DNA of 64,000 bases, taken from the NCBI RefSeq assembly GCF_947499265.1, contig NZ_CANMNK010000008.1:124001-188000 (forward strand), in the 5' to 3' direction. A program made the position numbers and the translations under genes. A model generated the notes under the pieces. The model was not told where the DNA came from, made no database searches, and saw nothing but the letters and a program-made list of their open reading frames with translations. Positions 34,756 through 43,898 of the stretch are shown in pieces; positions within the stretch are counted from its first letter, which is position 1; each line of letters starts with the position of its first letter. This DNA is from an uncultured Roseobacter sp. Its GTDB lineage: Bacteria; Pseudomonadota; Alphaproteobacteria; Rhodobacterales; Rhodobacteraceae.

Positions 34756-35808
34756 ATGAAAGCAGCACGTTGGCATGGTGCGAAGGACATTCGCGTCGAA
34801 GAGGTCCCCGAACCCGAACCGCAAAAAGGCCAGGTCAAGATCAAGGTGGCCTGGGCCGGGATTTGCGGCAGCGATCTTCATGAATACCTGGCCGGTCCGA
34901 TCTTTATTCCGATTGAGGCGGAGCACCCGCTCAGCCACGATAAGGCACCAATCATCATGGGGCATGAATACTGCGGCGAGGTCGTCAGTCTTGGTGAAGG
35001 CGTCGAAGGTTTCTCCGTGGGCGACAGGGTCGCCATTGAGCCGATCTATCGCTGCGAGGAGTGCCCGGGCAGTTGTGATGGGAAATATAATCTGTGTGAA
35101 AAGCTCGGGTTCATGGGGCTCTCTGGTGGGGTTGCGGGGTTCTCCTCCTATTCCGTCGTGCCTGCCAACATGGTGCATAGGATGCCCGATAGCCTTTCCA
35201 TCGAACAAGGCGCGCTGGTGGAGCCTGCGGCTGTGGCGCTGCACGCCATTCGGCAGAGCAGCATTCAGGCGGGAGACAAGGCCGCTGTCTTCGGCGCCGG
35301 GCCCATCGGGCTTTTGGTGATTGAAGCACTGCGCATCGCCGGTGCGTCTGAGATCTATGTGGTTGAGCCGTCGGAGACCCGGCGGCAGAAGGCCCTCGAA
35401 CTTGGTGCGAAGGAAGCCTTCGATCCTACGGCGGTGGATCCGGTCGAGCGCATTCAGTCGCACACGAAAGGTGGTGCGCATGTGGCCTTTGAGGTGACCG
35501 GGGTGCCCTCGGTTCTGCCACAGGCGATCAATTCTACGAAAGTGGCGGGCCAGACCTTGGTGGTGTCCATCTGGGAAACCGAAGCCAGCTTCCACCCCAA
35601 TACGGTCGTCATCCAGGAACGGGAGATCAAAGGCACACTTGCCTATCGGAACATCTATCCCGCGGTGATGTCTCTGATGGAACAGGGGCATTTCTCGGCA
35701 GAGAAGCTGGTGACGAAACGTATCGGCCTTGATGATATCGTCTCAGAGGGCTTCGAGACGCTTGTCGCGGAAAAGTCCCAGATCAAGATTTTGGTCGAGG
35801 CGCCCTGA
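34756..35808 (+). CDS. Zinc alcohol dehydrogenase, butanediol-type
   Basis: A 350-aa zinc-dependent medium-chain dehydrogenase most like 2,3-butanediol (acetoin) dehydrogenases. It shows WAGICGSDLHEYLAGP, GHEYCGEVVSLG, a structural-zinc cysteine cluster CEECPGSCDGKYNLC, EKLGFMGLSGGVAGF, and the NAD loop AVFGAGPIGLLVIEAL. Substrate choice (butanediol, sorbitol, threonine) cannot be settled by eye. The start follows AAAGGAGCGACTG. It is the last gene of the lpdA segment; a hairpin follows. Confidence 0.85.
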   Translation: MKAARWHGAKDIRVEEVPEPEPQKGQVKIKVAWAGICGSDLHEYLAGPIFIPIEAEHPLSHDKAPIIMGHEYCGEVVSLGEGVEGFSVGDRVAIEPIYRCEECPGSCDGKYNLCEKLGFMGLSGGVAGFSSYSVVPANMVHRMPDSLSIEQGALVEPAAVALHAIRQSSIQAGDKAAVFGAGPIGLLVIEALRIAGASEIYVVEPSETRRQKALELGAKEAFDPTAVDPVERIQSHTKGGAHVAFEVTGVPSVLPQAINSTKVAGQTLVVSIWETEASFHPNTVVIQEREIKGTLAYRNIYPAVMSLMEQGHFSAEKLVTKRIGLDDIVSEGFETLVAEKSQIKILVEAP

Positions 35809-35821
35809 GGGGTCAGTCTTG

Positions 35822-35846
35822 CTGCGGTCCTCACCTGGGACCGCAG
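35822..35846 (+). terminator. Stem-loop after butanediol dehydrogenase gene
   Basis: CTGCGGTCC (35822-35830) and GGACCGCAG (35838-35846) form a 9-bp perfect stem 14 bases after the stop. No T-run follows on the plus strand, so it may act with Rho or as an mRNA 3' end. Confidence 0.55.
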
Positions 35847-36155
35847 TGCCATCTCACCCCGCATTGAGCCGCCAGGCCAACATCAAGGCGATCAGTCGAT
35901 GTTGTCTGTCAGGTCAGGCGCTACCTCAGGCCGGTCATCGACGCGTTGGAGATCCGCAGATCGACTTCTGGGCGACGCAGCACGAACGGACGCCTGGACC
36001 GCCTCACACCTCTCCGAAGGTTAGGTAACAGCACTCGGCAAATGGGTCACCGTCTCGAGACTAGCAGGGGGCCCACGGCAGTTACCAAGTCTTTGGGGTG
36101 CTTACATGGAGCTTGATCCAAAGGGTTGACGACAGTGTTTCGGCTGGCGCTGAGG
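35847..36155. other. Gene-free stretch between convergent genes
   Basis: Between the stem-loop after the butanediol dehydrogenase and the 3' end of the AcoR-like gene. I see no coding signature, RNA or long repeat in it; short open frames lack homology to anything I recognise. It is close to the point where composition seems to drop toward lower GC. Confidence 0.5.
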
Positions 36156-38042
36156 TTAGTTCGGGCGCGCGATCCCGTGCTGCTTGATCTTGCGATTAAG
36201 TGTTGCACGTCCAATGCCCAAAACGCGGGCCGCTTTGGACACATTCCAATGTGTGCTGTTCAACGCATCCAAAAGCATAGATCTTTCGTCGTATGCTGGT
36301 CGGATTGGTCGACGAAATTCGTCATTAGCGCATTGCCGTCTTGGTGACCGCTTTGTAATCCTTGACTGGAATGGCTGGAGTTCCACCGGCGAAATACGAG
36401 TCCCGGTGCCCTCGAGAAGGGCTTGCTGCAAGACATTGCGCAATTCGCGGACATTGCCCGGCCAATCGTAAGTGGCGAGCATCTCTTGGGCTTCTTGTGT
36501 AATCTGGATTTCAGCCCCAGCGATCTGCGATCCTACATGGAGCGCGAGTTCGGGCAACCCCTCACGTTCTCGTAGCGGCGGAAGTTCGATAACCGTCCCG
36601 GCCAGAAGATAGTAGAGGTCTTCGCGAAACCGCCCTTGCTCAACGACATCCGAAAGGCTGTTTCGGCTCAGCGCCACGATCCGCAGCCCCGGTTCCGCGT
36701 GTTGTCGGTCCCAAAGCAAGATGTCACGTTCGAGCTCATCGAGAAGTGTACGCAACCCCGCTTGCGAAAACGACGGCAGTTCACTGACGTTGTCGAGCAC
36801 CAAGACGGTGGTTCCCTGTTCTCCACACCCCAGGGCCTGGATCACGCGCGCCTGTCCGAAGAAGTTCTTCACAAGCTCCCGACTGTCTTGCGCGTCCCAC
36901 ATCGAAGCGCAGTCGAGCGTGACGATTTGCTCTTCCCCGAACCCAAGCGACCGACCGACCGCAGCCGTCAATGCAGACTTTCCAGTCCCTGACTCGCCTT
37001 CAATCAGAATGGGTGTTGCCCGCCCGATGTGAGATTGGATCCTTTCGCAGTTGGTCGCCATCGCACAACTGCCGCGGGACAAATCATCCAGGGTCGGACC
37101 CATCTGGACCCGTAGATTGCTGACAGGTTGCTTCGCCAACCCGGGTCGCCAGCCAGGTACGGCCCCAGAAACTTCATGCGGGCCGCGGACGGTGAAGCTC
37201 AACCCAGGTTGTCGATCAGCGGTGACGCTCTGCACCCGACGCGGCACGGACATTGCTGCCTCGGAGACAGCCCCAAACACGCCGTCGAACTGCCGTCCAC
37301 GCAGATCCGTCTCAATATGTATCCCGGCCAGTTCATGCGCGCGGGCCGTACAGCCGAGGATGACACCCTTCTCGTCGATCGCTACCAAACCATTTTGTCT
37401 CAGAAGATCGCCAGAGCCCGCGGCGGCAACGGTCACAATGGTATGCCGGTCGTATTTGTCTTCAAACAATTTGCTCTGGATCTTTCCAACGGCAGACAGC
37501 AGCAGCTTCTTTGCAATCAAGTAGTCGGTCGGACTGCCCCTGTCGAAAGCCGACAGGCTGACAGCCCCAATCGTTTCGTTGTCGGCGTTGAGCATTGGGA
37601 CGGCAGTGCAGGCAAAAGGGGTCAGGCTGTTATGGTAATGCTGAGATCCGCGAACGGTCACAGCATCACCCGCACCCATCGCAATAGATACACCGTTGGT
37701 GCCGGCGACGCGCTCGTCCCAACACGATCCCAGGCCGATACCATTGGTCTCAAAGGCCTCACGGGTTGAAGAGGGGCTTTCACACCGGACGACAATGCCA
37801 TCGGCGTCAGTGATGACGAGACAATGACCAGAATCCATGCCGAGCCTGGACAACTCACCAAAGATCTCAAGTTCTCCACCGCTCCGCTCGAGAAGTTCGT
37901 CCAGTCGCGGCGTTACTTCAGACGCCTGTAACCGCAACACTGGTTTCGCTGTTGTTCTCACCAACCCATGCTTGAGCTCGCATCTTTCCCAAGATGCTTT
38001 GATGATATCCTCAAAGCACTCACCTTGTGCAGGCTCACCCAT
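36156..38042 (-). CDS. AcoR-like GAF/AAA+/Fis-HTH regulator
   Basis: A 628-aa regulator of the AcoR/DhaR type: N-terminal sensor with a GAF-like region (about 60-195), AAA+ ATPase (about 320-545) and a Fis-type HTH (STHWNVSKAARVLGIGRATLNRKIKQHG in part, at the end). Walker A is intact (GESGTGKS, about 349-356). Two parts are abnormal: the position of the GAFTGA sigma-54-contact loop reads KNFFGQARV, and Walker B reads LVLDN instead of DE. It therefore may not activate sigma-54 RNA polymerase in the usual way. It converges on the butanediol dehydrogenase gene and shares its strand with the SDR gene upstream. Confidence 0.87.
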   Translation of the reverse strand: MGEPAQGECFEDIIKASWERCELKHGLVRTTAKPVLRLQASEVTPRLDELLERSGGELEIFGELSRLGMDSGHCLVITDADGIVVRCESPSSTREAFETNGIGLGSCWDERVAGTNGVSIAMGAGDAVTVRGSQHYHNSLTPFACTAVPMLNADNETIGAVSLSAFDRGSPTDYLIAKKLLLSAVGKIQSKLFEDKYDRHTIVTVAAAGSGDLLRQNGLVAIDEKGVILGCTARAHELAGIHIETDLRGRQFDGVFGAVSEAAMSVPRRVQSVTADRQPGLSFTVRGPHEVSGAVPGWRPGLAKQPVSNLRVQMGPTLDDLSRGSCAMATNCERIQSHIGRATPILIEGESGTGKSALTAAVGRSLGFGEEQIVTLDCASMWDAQDSRELVKNFFGQARVIQALGCGEQGTTVLVLDNVSELPSFSQAGLRTLLDELERDILLWDRQHAEPGLRIVALSRNSLSDVVEQGRFREDLYYLLAGTVIELPPLREREGLPELALHVGSQIAGAEIQITQEAQEMLATYDWPGNVRELRNVLQQALLEGTGTRISPVELQPFQSRITKRSPRRQCANDEFRRPIRPAYDERSMLLDALNSTHWNVSKAARVLGIGRATLNRKIKQHGIARPN

Positions 38043-38086
38043 GGTTTCATCCTCCCACTGCAGGTTAACGCAATTAGAGGGGCGCG

Positions 38087-38884
38087 TTATCCACGGAGCA
38101 AGCGCTGCTCAGCGATCTGCGCAAGCGCCGACATGAATTCGCCGACGTGTCTTGGGTTGCTTGCTGCTGCATCTACCGTCGCGAACCGTCCGCTATCGTT
38201 GTCGAAGTAGCGGCCAGAGGCATCTGCGAAGTCCGGACCCGTCGCAGCGCGGACCAGGACATCCGCTCCAATGCTCAGGTCATTGCCCGCCACGCCGAAG
38301 CCCTCCTTGACCATTTTGGATGCCAAGAGCGAACCGGGGTTCACGGCGACGAACACGGGGCCTTGTTTCATCTGCTTTGCCATCTCGGCAGTCCAGAGTG
38401 TGATCCCCAGCTTGCTTTGAGCATAGGCCTCCATATCCCCCATCGGGCGGAAGCTGGTCATGGCGAAGACGTCAACAGGGGCTTGGGCCGCAGAAGACAG
38501 GTTCACGACACGCCCCTCCTTTGGAATAATCGGCAAGAGGCGGCGGGTCAGGATGTAAGGTGCAATGGTATTGACGTCGAAACGGATATCGCGACCAGCT
38601 TCGGTGCGGGCCTTTGGCGCCTTGAGAACCCCGGCATTGTTGATCAGCACATCCAGCCTAGTGTGGTCGGCGAGGATGGCTTCTGCCATGGCTTCAACCT
38701 CGCCCATCTTACTCAGATCCGCGCGATAGCCCTTGGGGGTGCCTGCCACCTCGGCGGCGGCCTTTTCAATTTTGTCGTCGCTCCGACCATGCAACAAAAC
38801 AGTGTGACCTGCGGCCGCCAGCTTCTGCGCAGTCAGCAGACCGATACCATCGGTTGAGCCGGTTATAAGAATAGTTTTGGTCAT
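38087..38884 (-). CDS. Short-chain dehydrogenase/reductase
   Basis: A 265-aa NAD(P)-dependent SDR: TILITGSTDGIGLLTAQKLA (cofactor loop TGxxxGIG), DVLINNAGVLKAPKA (NNAG), and a catalytic stretch around GRVVNLSSAAQ and MEAYAQSKLGITLW (Ser, then YxxxK). The FRPMGDMEAY region resembles retinol-dehydrogenase-like SDRs. It lies 44 bp upstream of the AcoR-like gene and 61 bp downstream of the CmcJ-like gene, all on the minus strand, so a three-gene unit is likely. Substrate is unknown. Confidence 0.87.
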   Translation of the reverse strand: MTKTILITGSTDGIGLLTAQKLAAAGHTVLLHGRSDDKIEKAAAEVAGTPKGYRADLSKMGEVEAMAEAILADHTRLDVLINNAGVLKAPKARTEAGRDIRFDVNTIAPYILTRRLLPIIPKEGRVVNLSSAAQAPVDVFAMTSFRPMGDMEAYAQSKLGITLWTAEMAKQMKQGPVFVAVNPGSLLASKMVKEGFGVAGNDLSIGADVLVRAATGPDFADASGRYFDNDSGRFATVDAAASNPRHVGEFMSALAQIAEQRLLRG

Positions 38885-38945
38885 GTGTTCGTCCTCTGCG
38901 TGTTTTGCCCGATGGAGCTTGAGGGGTTCGACCGTCGTTGCGGTC

Positions 38946-39722
38946 TCAGTAGCGCACCAAAGTACGGCTTTCTATGCTCCTGCGGATGGTCGTGACGGCG
39001 GGATCTTCGACCATATCAATTGCACTGTGAGCCACGGATGGCAGGTCGCGGTTATCGTAAATGTTAAAGAAGGCCACCTCGTCCGGAGTCATCTTGGATT
39101 GATAGACCCACTCATGCTCCGTGTTCGCGGCCAGACCCATAATGTGGCCGCGACGGTCAGGATAGATCAAGTCGATGAGGATCCAGTCTTCCGGCTTGAC
39201 GGACATGGGCCGGACAAAGCCCAAGGGGGCCGAATTGATCGTCGTCCCAACGGGCCGCCAAATGTTGATAAACGCATAATGACCCTTGGACCACTCCGCC
39301 GCGCGGTCTGCGCCAAGGATGTCCACAAGCCGCTTTTCGGCGCCTTCCGTGCTGTAGTCGCTGTGAACGTTCCGGGCGGGTTTGCGGTCAGAGTTTGGAT
39401 CGTCCTCCCGCACGGTATGGTCGAAAACAATGACCTCCTTGACCCCCAGCTTCTCGCGAAGCAATTCGGAGAGCTCTACGTCATACGTCAGCTGCCAGTT
39501 CCCGCTAGCGAAGTCCTGCACAGCAGAGGGGTGGGTCTCAAAAGCAATCCCATCCCGTGCGAAGGAGATCGGCTTTCCGTCCTCGCGGGCATCTTGGATT
39601 GTGACCCTCGTAGAAACTAGCTCTGGCGAGACCAGGTTCCCGACGATGCCGTCAGCGTCTATCTCGAACGCCTGACTTTCCGGTTTGTGCACATGATAGT
39701 TTACGACCCCAGTGCGTGGCAT
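38946..39722 (-). CDS. CmcJ/NvfI family oxidoreductase-like protein
   Basis: A 258-aa protein of the CmcJ/NvfI-like family. Characteristic parts are VVNYHVHKPES near the start, VIVFDHTVREDD, PARNVHSDYSTEGAEKRL, FINIWRPVGTTINSAPLGF and the ending KMTPDEVAFFNIYDNRD. Members include fungal Fe(II)/2-oxoglutarate-type oxygenases and cephamycin-methoxylation partners; the HxD-like HSDYS could be a metal site. ATG 39722 follows GGAGAACC; the longer frame to 39794 is unlikely. It is divergent from a LysR gene, probably its regulator. Confidence 0.8.
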   Translation of the reverse strand: MPRTGVVNYHVHKPESQAFEIDADGIVGNLVSPELVSTRVTIQDAREDGKPISFARDGIAFETHPSAVQDFASGNWQLTYDVELSELLREKLGVKEVIVFDHTVREDDPNSDRKPARNVHSDYSTEGAEKRLVDILGADRAAEWSKGHYAFINIWRPVGTTINSAPLGFVRPMSVKPEDWILIDLIYPDRRGHIMGLAANTEHEWVYQSKMTPDEVAFFNIYDNRDLPSVAHSAIDMVEDPAVTTIRRSIESRTLVRY

Positions 39723-39830
39723 AGTGGTTCTCCATTTCAAATTTGCGCGCCTGAGCCGAACATAACCATTGAAGAATTCGAATAAATTGCCCAAAGGTGA
39801 GTTTTAAATTCGGATTTTGGATATAATCAC

Positions 39831-40736
39831 ATGGATACAGAAGCGCTCCGCCTTTTTGTGCTGGCCGCCGAGAAGCTGAACATCAGCGCTGCTGGCAGAG
39901 ACCTGGGCATGGCCCCAGCCGTTTCAAGCGCTCGACTGGCAAAGCTTGAAAAAACCGTCGGTGCGGACTTGCTGCATCGGTCCACCCGAAAAGTTGCGTT
40001 GTCACTGGAAGGTGCTGAGTTCTTGCCCTTCGCGCGCGAAATCATTGCGCAAGAGGAGGCGGCTATGGCAGCCCTCGGCAAGGGAGAGACAGAGATTTCC
40101 GGGACGCTGAGGTTCACTGCTCCCAGCTCTTTTGCACAACTCTACATTGCCCCAATTGTCGCAGAGTTTCTGAGACGATATCCCGGAATCACATTGGATA
40201 TGCGGTTGTCGGACGCCGAATTTGATCTCATTGACGGCAGTTTTGATCTCGCACTGCGAAACATGGTGCTTGACGATTCGAGCATGAAGGGCCGCAAAAT
40301 CGCAGATGACACAAGGGTTCTATGCGCTGCACCAGCTTACATCGAGGCGTTTGGACTTCCTGAAGGTCCTGATGATCTGGCAAAGCACCAGCTTATCGCA
40401 TTCAAAAATCTGACGGCGCGCACCCTCCACGGGCCGGATGGGCGATCAGGCATATTTGAGCCACGAATGGCAAACGGCAGACTGATAATCGATAACGGCA
40501 CGAACCTTAAGGCGGCTACAGTACACGGGGCCGGTATTTCAATAAACTCAATTTGGAACGTTGATGAGGAGTTGCGTGATGGACGGCTTCGACAGGTCTT
40601 ACCTGGTTGGACCGCTCAAGCGGATACAGCACTTTGGTTGGTCTATCCAAAATCGAATGTTCTGTCACCGAAGGTCCGGGTGTTTCTCGATTACCTGATC
40701 GACCAATGCAGCGGCAGCATTTGGGCCGTCCCGTGA
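39831..40736 (+). CDS. LysR family transcriptional regulator
   Basis: A 301-aa LTTR of the CrgA/DmlR-like branch: DTEALRLFVLAAEKLNISAAGRDLGMAPAVSSARLAKLEK in part for the winged helix, then RFTAPSSFAQLYIAPIVAEFLRRYPGITLDMRLSD in part for the effector domain. It is divergent from the CmcJ-like gene (109 bp) and most likely controls the CmcJ-SDR-AcoR unit. Its sequence looks less GC-rich than the housekeeping genes, as does the region to its left, which hints at horizontal origin. It converges on the SulP gene with 292 bp between. Confidence 0.9.
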   Translation: MDTEALRLFVLAAEKLNISAAGRDLGMAPAVSSARLAKLEKTVGADLLHRSTRKVALSLEGAEFLPFAREIIAQEEAAMAALGKGETEISGTLRFTAPSSFAQLYIAPIVAEFLRRYPGITLDMRLSDAEFDLIDGSFDLALRNMVLDDSSMKGRKIADDTRVLCAAPAYIEAFGLPEGPDDLAKHQLIAFKNLTARTLHGPDGRSGIFEPRMANGRLIIDNGTNLKAATVHGAGISINSIWNVDEELRDGRLRQVLPGWTAQADTALWLVYPKSNVLSPKVRVFLDYLIDQCSGSIWAVP

Positions 40737-41028
40737 GTCACTGGGCTTCGCGTCGATCATCGAAACCAGCTTCCGTCCCAATTGAACCATTTTTCATTGA
40801 AACACTTCGAACCGGGCTTGACCTTCCGAAGCCATTGGACCCGCTAGACCCCATCTCAACCCGACGTCCGGCACAGTTCAACCACGCATAAAAGCTGAAG
40901 CATATCTGCCTCCAAAATTGGCTCCGCACCATCCATTCCACCGGCAAAACAAAACCGGTTCTGACACATTCTTGAGGGGCTAGGAGACTTTCAAAGAGCA
41001 GCTGTGCCTGTCGCAAACCCCCGCGCCA

Positions 41029-43329
41029 CTAATCGGTCAATGATTTCACGACGCGGTTTGATTGGTCGAGGCGTTCGGCGATTGTGCGCAAAAAATAGCT
41101 GTTGAGGGCATGGGCCAATTGCGGCTCTACCTGCGCCATGCGCGACAGATGCTGCTGACGCAACCGCCAGACCGTGGCAGCTGTTTCAGCGGTGGCCGAT
41201 GCCGTCCGTGCGCGTTGCAAAAAGAAGGACATCTCCCCCACAATCGTACCCGGACCGAGGGTTCGCAGGTGAACGGGCCGATCATCCTCAGTGTTAAGGT
41301 GAACCTTGATGGAGCCGCTCTCGATGAAATAGATGTCCGCGCAACCCTCTCCCTGCTGGATCAGCGCGGACTGCGGCGCGAGCTCGATTTTCTCCAGATA
41401 GGGCTGCAGGGTCTGAAACGCCTCCGGGTGGCCAAGCGCGCGCGCCATCTGGTCCGCGATGCGGTGTGTTTGGTGTTTGCTGGGGCGGTCCTGCCAGTCG
41501 TGCAGCAGGCGGTCTTCGCACCACGCAAGCGCCTGATCCACTTCCTCAAAGTAAAGAAGGGGCGGTGCATCTGTGCCCCCCAAGAGCAGCCTGTTCAACC
41601 GTTCGGAGATGGGCGGTTTCAACCCGCAGACGATCAACCGCCCTTCCTTCGCCCGTATGATACCGCAGATTTTGGTAAGGCTCTGCACCGCGGATGAGTC
41701 AAACCCGGTAACATCCCGGCAGTCCAGGACCAGAAACCGAATGGCGGAATCCTCGGGTTTGGCAAAGCACTCCCCGACGCGCCGATGCAGCTTGTGAACA
41801 CTGCCGAAGAAAATGAACCCCTGCAGGCGCAGGACAAGCGTTTGAGCTCCGGATGTCCGAAGGTAGTTCTGATCGTCGGGATCATGCTCGACCCGGCTGT
41901 GATAGGTTTCGCCGGTGATGGCATATTTGACGACGTCGACGCGCGCATATTCCAGGGTAAAGAGCGCGGCTGCGGCAAAGACACCGACCACAACACCCTC
42001 CAGCAATCCAACCGTCACGATCAGCAAAACAATCAGTAAAACAACAAGATACTCCCGGCGCGACACTCTGGCGGACACGCTGATCAGCCAATCCACGAGC
42101 AGCCCGCCACCGATCCAGAGCAAAAGCCCCCCAAAGAGCGGGATCGGGATGAAGCTGAGCAGAGTTTCTCCGAAAAACAGGACTGCGGCGCAGACCCCGG
42201 CCACCAATACGCCCGTGATGCGATAGGGCGCGCCCATGTGATGGGCCAATATGGTCAGCCCCAGGCCCTGAAACCCAGCCGCGCCGCCGCCCGCGCCGGC
42301 CAGCATGTTGGCAAAGCCCGCAGCGCGCAGTTCGCGGTCCAGATCAATATCGCGGCGGACAGAAAGCTCGATACCGCTCGACGCAAACAGCAGGGCGGCG
42401 GCGCTGATCGCCAGAAGCGCTGTCATCTTGGGAATTTCCGACCAGATGATGGCCCAATCGGCCTGCGCCAGCGGGTTGCCATAAAAGGGCAGGCTGATGC
42501 TGCCGTCCTGCGCTGGTTCAAAGAGCCAGCCCTGTCGCTGCAACTCTGCCGTGGACAGGTCCAGCATCCAGGCACCTGCGTGGAACAAAAGCAGGAAGGT
42601 GGCGATGGCCAGGGGCAGCACCAGCGGGCTGCCGCTGCGCCGGGCCGCAAGATCTACGACAAACGCGAAGACTACCGCCGGGAGCCATTTGATCAGGTTT
42701 GCAGTTTCCAACAGGGCGGGCAGGCTCTGCGCGGTGACGGGCGCGCCTAGCACCACGGCCATCGCGCCCGAGACGATCAACCAGCCCATACCTGCCAGAA
42801 AACCGGCCAGTACGGGGTAGGGAATGAACCGGATCAGCCGACCCAACTGAAACGCGCCCATCGCAAAAAGCGCCACACCCGTCATGGCCGTCGCCAGCCC
42901 GATCATGACGATGATGGTGGCCAGTGTCTCCGCCTCACCATGTGTCGCGAACATACGGGTGTGGATGGAGGCCGCGATCACCGCGAGGGTGACAACCGTG
43001 ACCTCCTGCGTCACCGACACCATCCCCGGACAGGAACTGAAGAGTGCGATGACCGCGCTCAGGACGATGGTTCCAAAAAGGCAGATGCCGATGGCCAGCG
43101 TGATATGTGTGCTGAGAACGGTGGAGAACAGCAAAGCCGCCGCCGAGATGGCAAACATGGCGGTGAGCAGGCCGCAGATCAGCCCGGCGGAGAGGATCGC
43201 GGGCAGGTCGCGCAGCCAGGCTCCGGAGGGTCGAGTTGCCGCCGTCGCCGCCACATCGCGACTGTCACCAGCGACGCGGCTGTCGCTGATCGTCGGTCCG
43301 AAAGCCTCCGCGTGAGCATGGTCATCCAT
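41029..43329 (-). CDS. SulP transporter with STAS and cyclic-nucleotide-binding domains
   Basis: A 766-aa protein: a SulP/SLC26 anion-transport domain of about 11-14 TM helices (to about residue 460; DLPAILSAGLICGLLTAMFA, GAGGGAAGFQGLG), a STAS domain (about 470-585; FIFFGSVHKLHRRVG, DCRDVTGFDSSAVQSL), and a C-terminal cAMP-receptor-like nucleotide-binding domain (about 630-745; GEGCADIYFIESGSIKVH, GPGTIVGEMSFFLQRARTAS). Transport of sulfate, bicarbonate or similar anions would thus be gated by a nucleotide or lipid signal. The three-part architecture occurs in other proteobacteria. The anion and ligand are not predictable here. Confidence 0.9.
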   Translation of the reverse strand: MDDHAHAEAFGPTISDSRVAGDSRDVAATAATRPSGAWLRDLPAILSAGLICGLLTAMFAISAAALLFSTVLSTHITLAIGICLFGTIVLSAVIALFSSCPGMVSVTQEVTVVTLAVIAASIHTRMFATHGEAETLATIIVMIGLATAMTGVALFAMGAFQLGRLIRFIPYPVLAGFLAGMGWLIVSGAMAVVLGAPVTAQSLPALLETANLIKWLPAVVFAFVVDLAARRSGSPLVLPLAIATFLLLFHAGAWMLDLSTAELQRQGWLFEPAQDGSISLPFYGNPLAQADWAIIWSEIPKMTALLAISAAALLFASSGIELSVRRDIDLDRELRAAGFANMLAGAGGGAAGFQGLGLTILAHHMGAPYRITGVLVAGVCAAVLFFGETLLSFIPIPLFGGLLLWIGGGLLVDWLISVSARVSRREYLVVLLIVLLIVTVGLLEGVVVGVFAAAALFTLEYARVDVVKYAITGETYHSRVEHDPDDQNYLRTSGAQTLVLRLQGFIFFGSVHKLHRRVGECFAKPEDSAIRFLVLDCRDVTGFDSSAVQSLTKICGIIRAKEGRLIVCGLKPPISERLNRLLLGGTDAPPLLYFEEVDQALAWCEDRLLHDWQDRPSKHQTHRIADQMARALGHPEAFQTLQPYLEKIELAPQSALIQQGEGCADIYFIESGSIKVHLNTEDDRPVHLRTLGPGTIVGEMSFFLQRARTASATAETAATVWRLRQQHLSRMAQVEPQLAHALNSYFLRTIAERLDQSNRVVKSLTD

Positions 43330-43379
43330 AACGTGCGATACGACGTCAACGACGCCGTCCTTTGCATTTCATTTCGGTC

Positions 43380-43676
43380 TCAGCCGGTCGCGGATGTCGC
43401 TCGCCGCACCTGCACCGCGCTCAAAACGGCGGATGCTGTGAACAAAAGAAAGCCTCGTGCGGGCAACGGTACGGCAGATGTCTGAGTCTTGGTGAACCGC
43501 GCAAATGTTGCAGGGGGAGCCGTTGAGAAGCCCGAGGAATGCGCAGTGGCGGTAGTCAAATTGAAACTGTCTGCAGGACCTGATCCAGGCTGATTTCCAA
43601 AGAGGGTCACAGATGCTCTGGCCGCGAAGCCCGATCTGGCGGTGAGCGCGGCGAGAGCGAGGGTTTTAATGATCAC
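43380..43676 (-). CDS. Small VPLPA-CTERM-like exported protein
   Basis: A 98-aa candidate read from GTG 43676 (AAAGGAG 8 bases upstream): a signal-like start IIKTLALAALTARSGFAARA, a short Ser/Thr-rich middle, and a C-terminus AVPLPARGFLLFTASAVLSA followed by a basic patch. The last part matches the VPLPA-CTERM pattern (motif, TM helix, Arg) of exosortase-type sorting. The longer frame from 43859 lacks this start signal. It sits 50 bp upstream of the SulP gene on the same strand. No exosortase gene is in view. Confidence 0.5.
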   Translation of the reverse strand: MIIKTLALAALTARSGFAARASVTLFGNQPGSGPADSFNLTTATAHSSGFSTAPPATFARFTKTQTSAVPLPARGFLLFTASAVLSAVQVRRATSATG

Positions 43677-43898
43677 ATCAATGTCTCCTTTAAAATGGTC
43701 CTGCTCGACAGGTGTCCGGAACATTTCATGCGCACGAAAAATGCCGTGTGCGACTGCGCGCTGTGCAAGACGCGGGTCGCCCACGGGCGCATGGCCTGTA
43801 CGTGCCTCACGGAAGTTCCCGTCAGAGTTGAAGTGCGCGTCAATTACAGGCATCATCAAAGCCAGTTTTGTTGCGCGAAGAAAACGGGGTGGCGGTCA

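Noticed and set aside
34528-35691. A 387-codon minus-strand frame opposite the lpdA/butanediol dehydrogenase genes
   Set aside because: Antisense shadow with no family match.
40737-41028. Possible right attachment site of the tRNA-Ser element
   Set aside because: GGCTCCGCA at about 40920 only loosely resembles the tRNA end; no copy of the tRNA 3' end was found by eye anywhere to the right.
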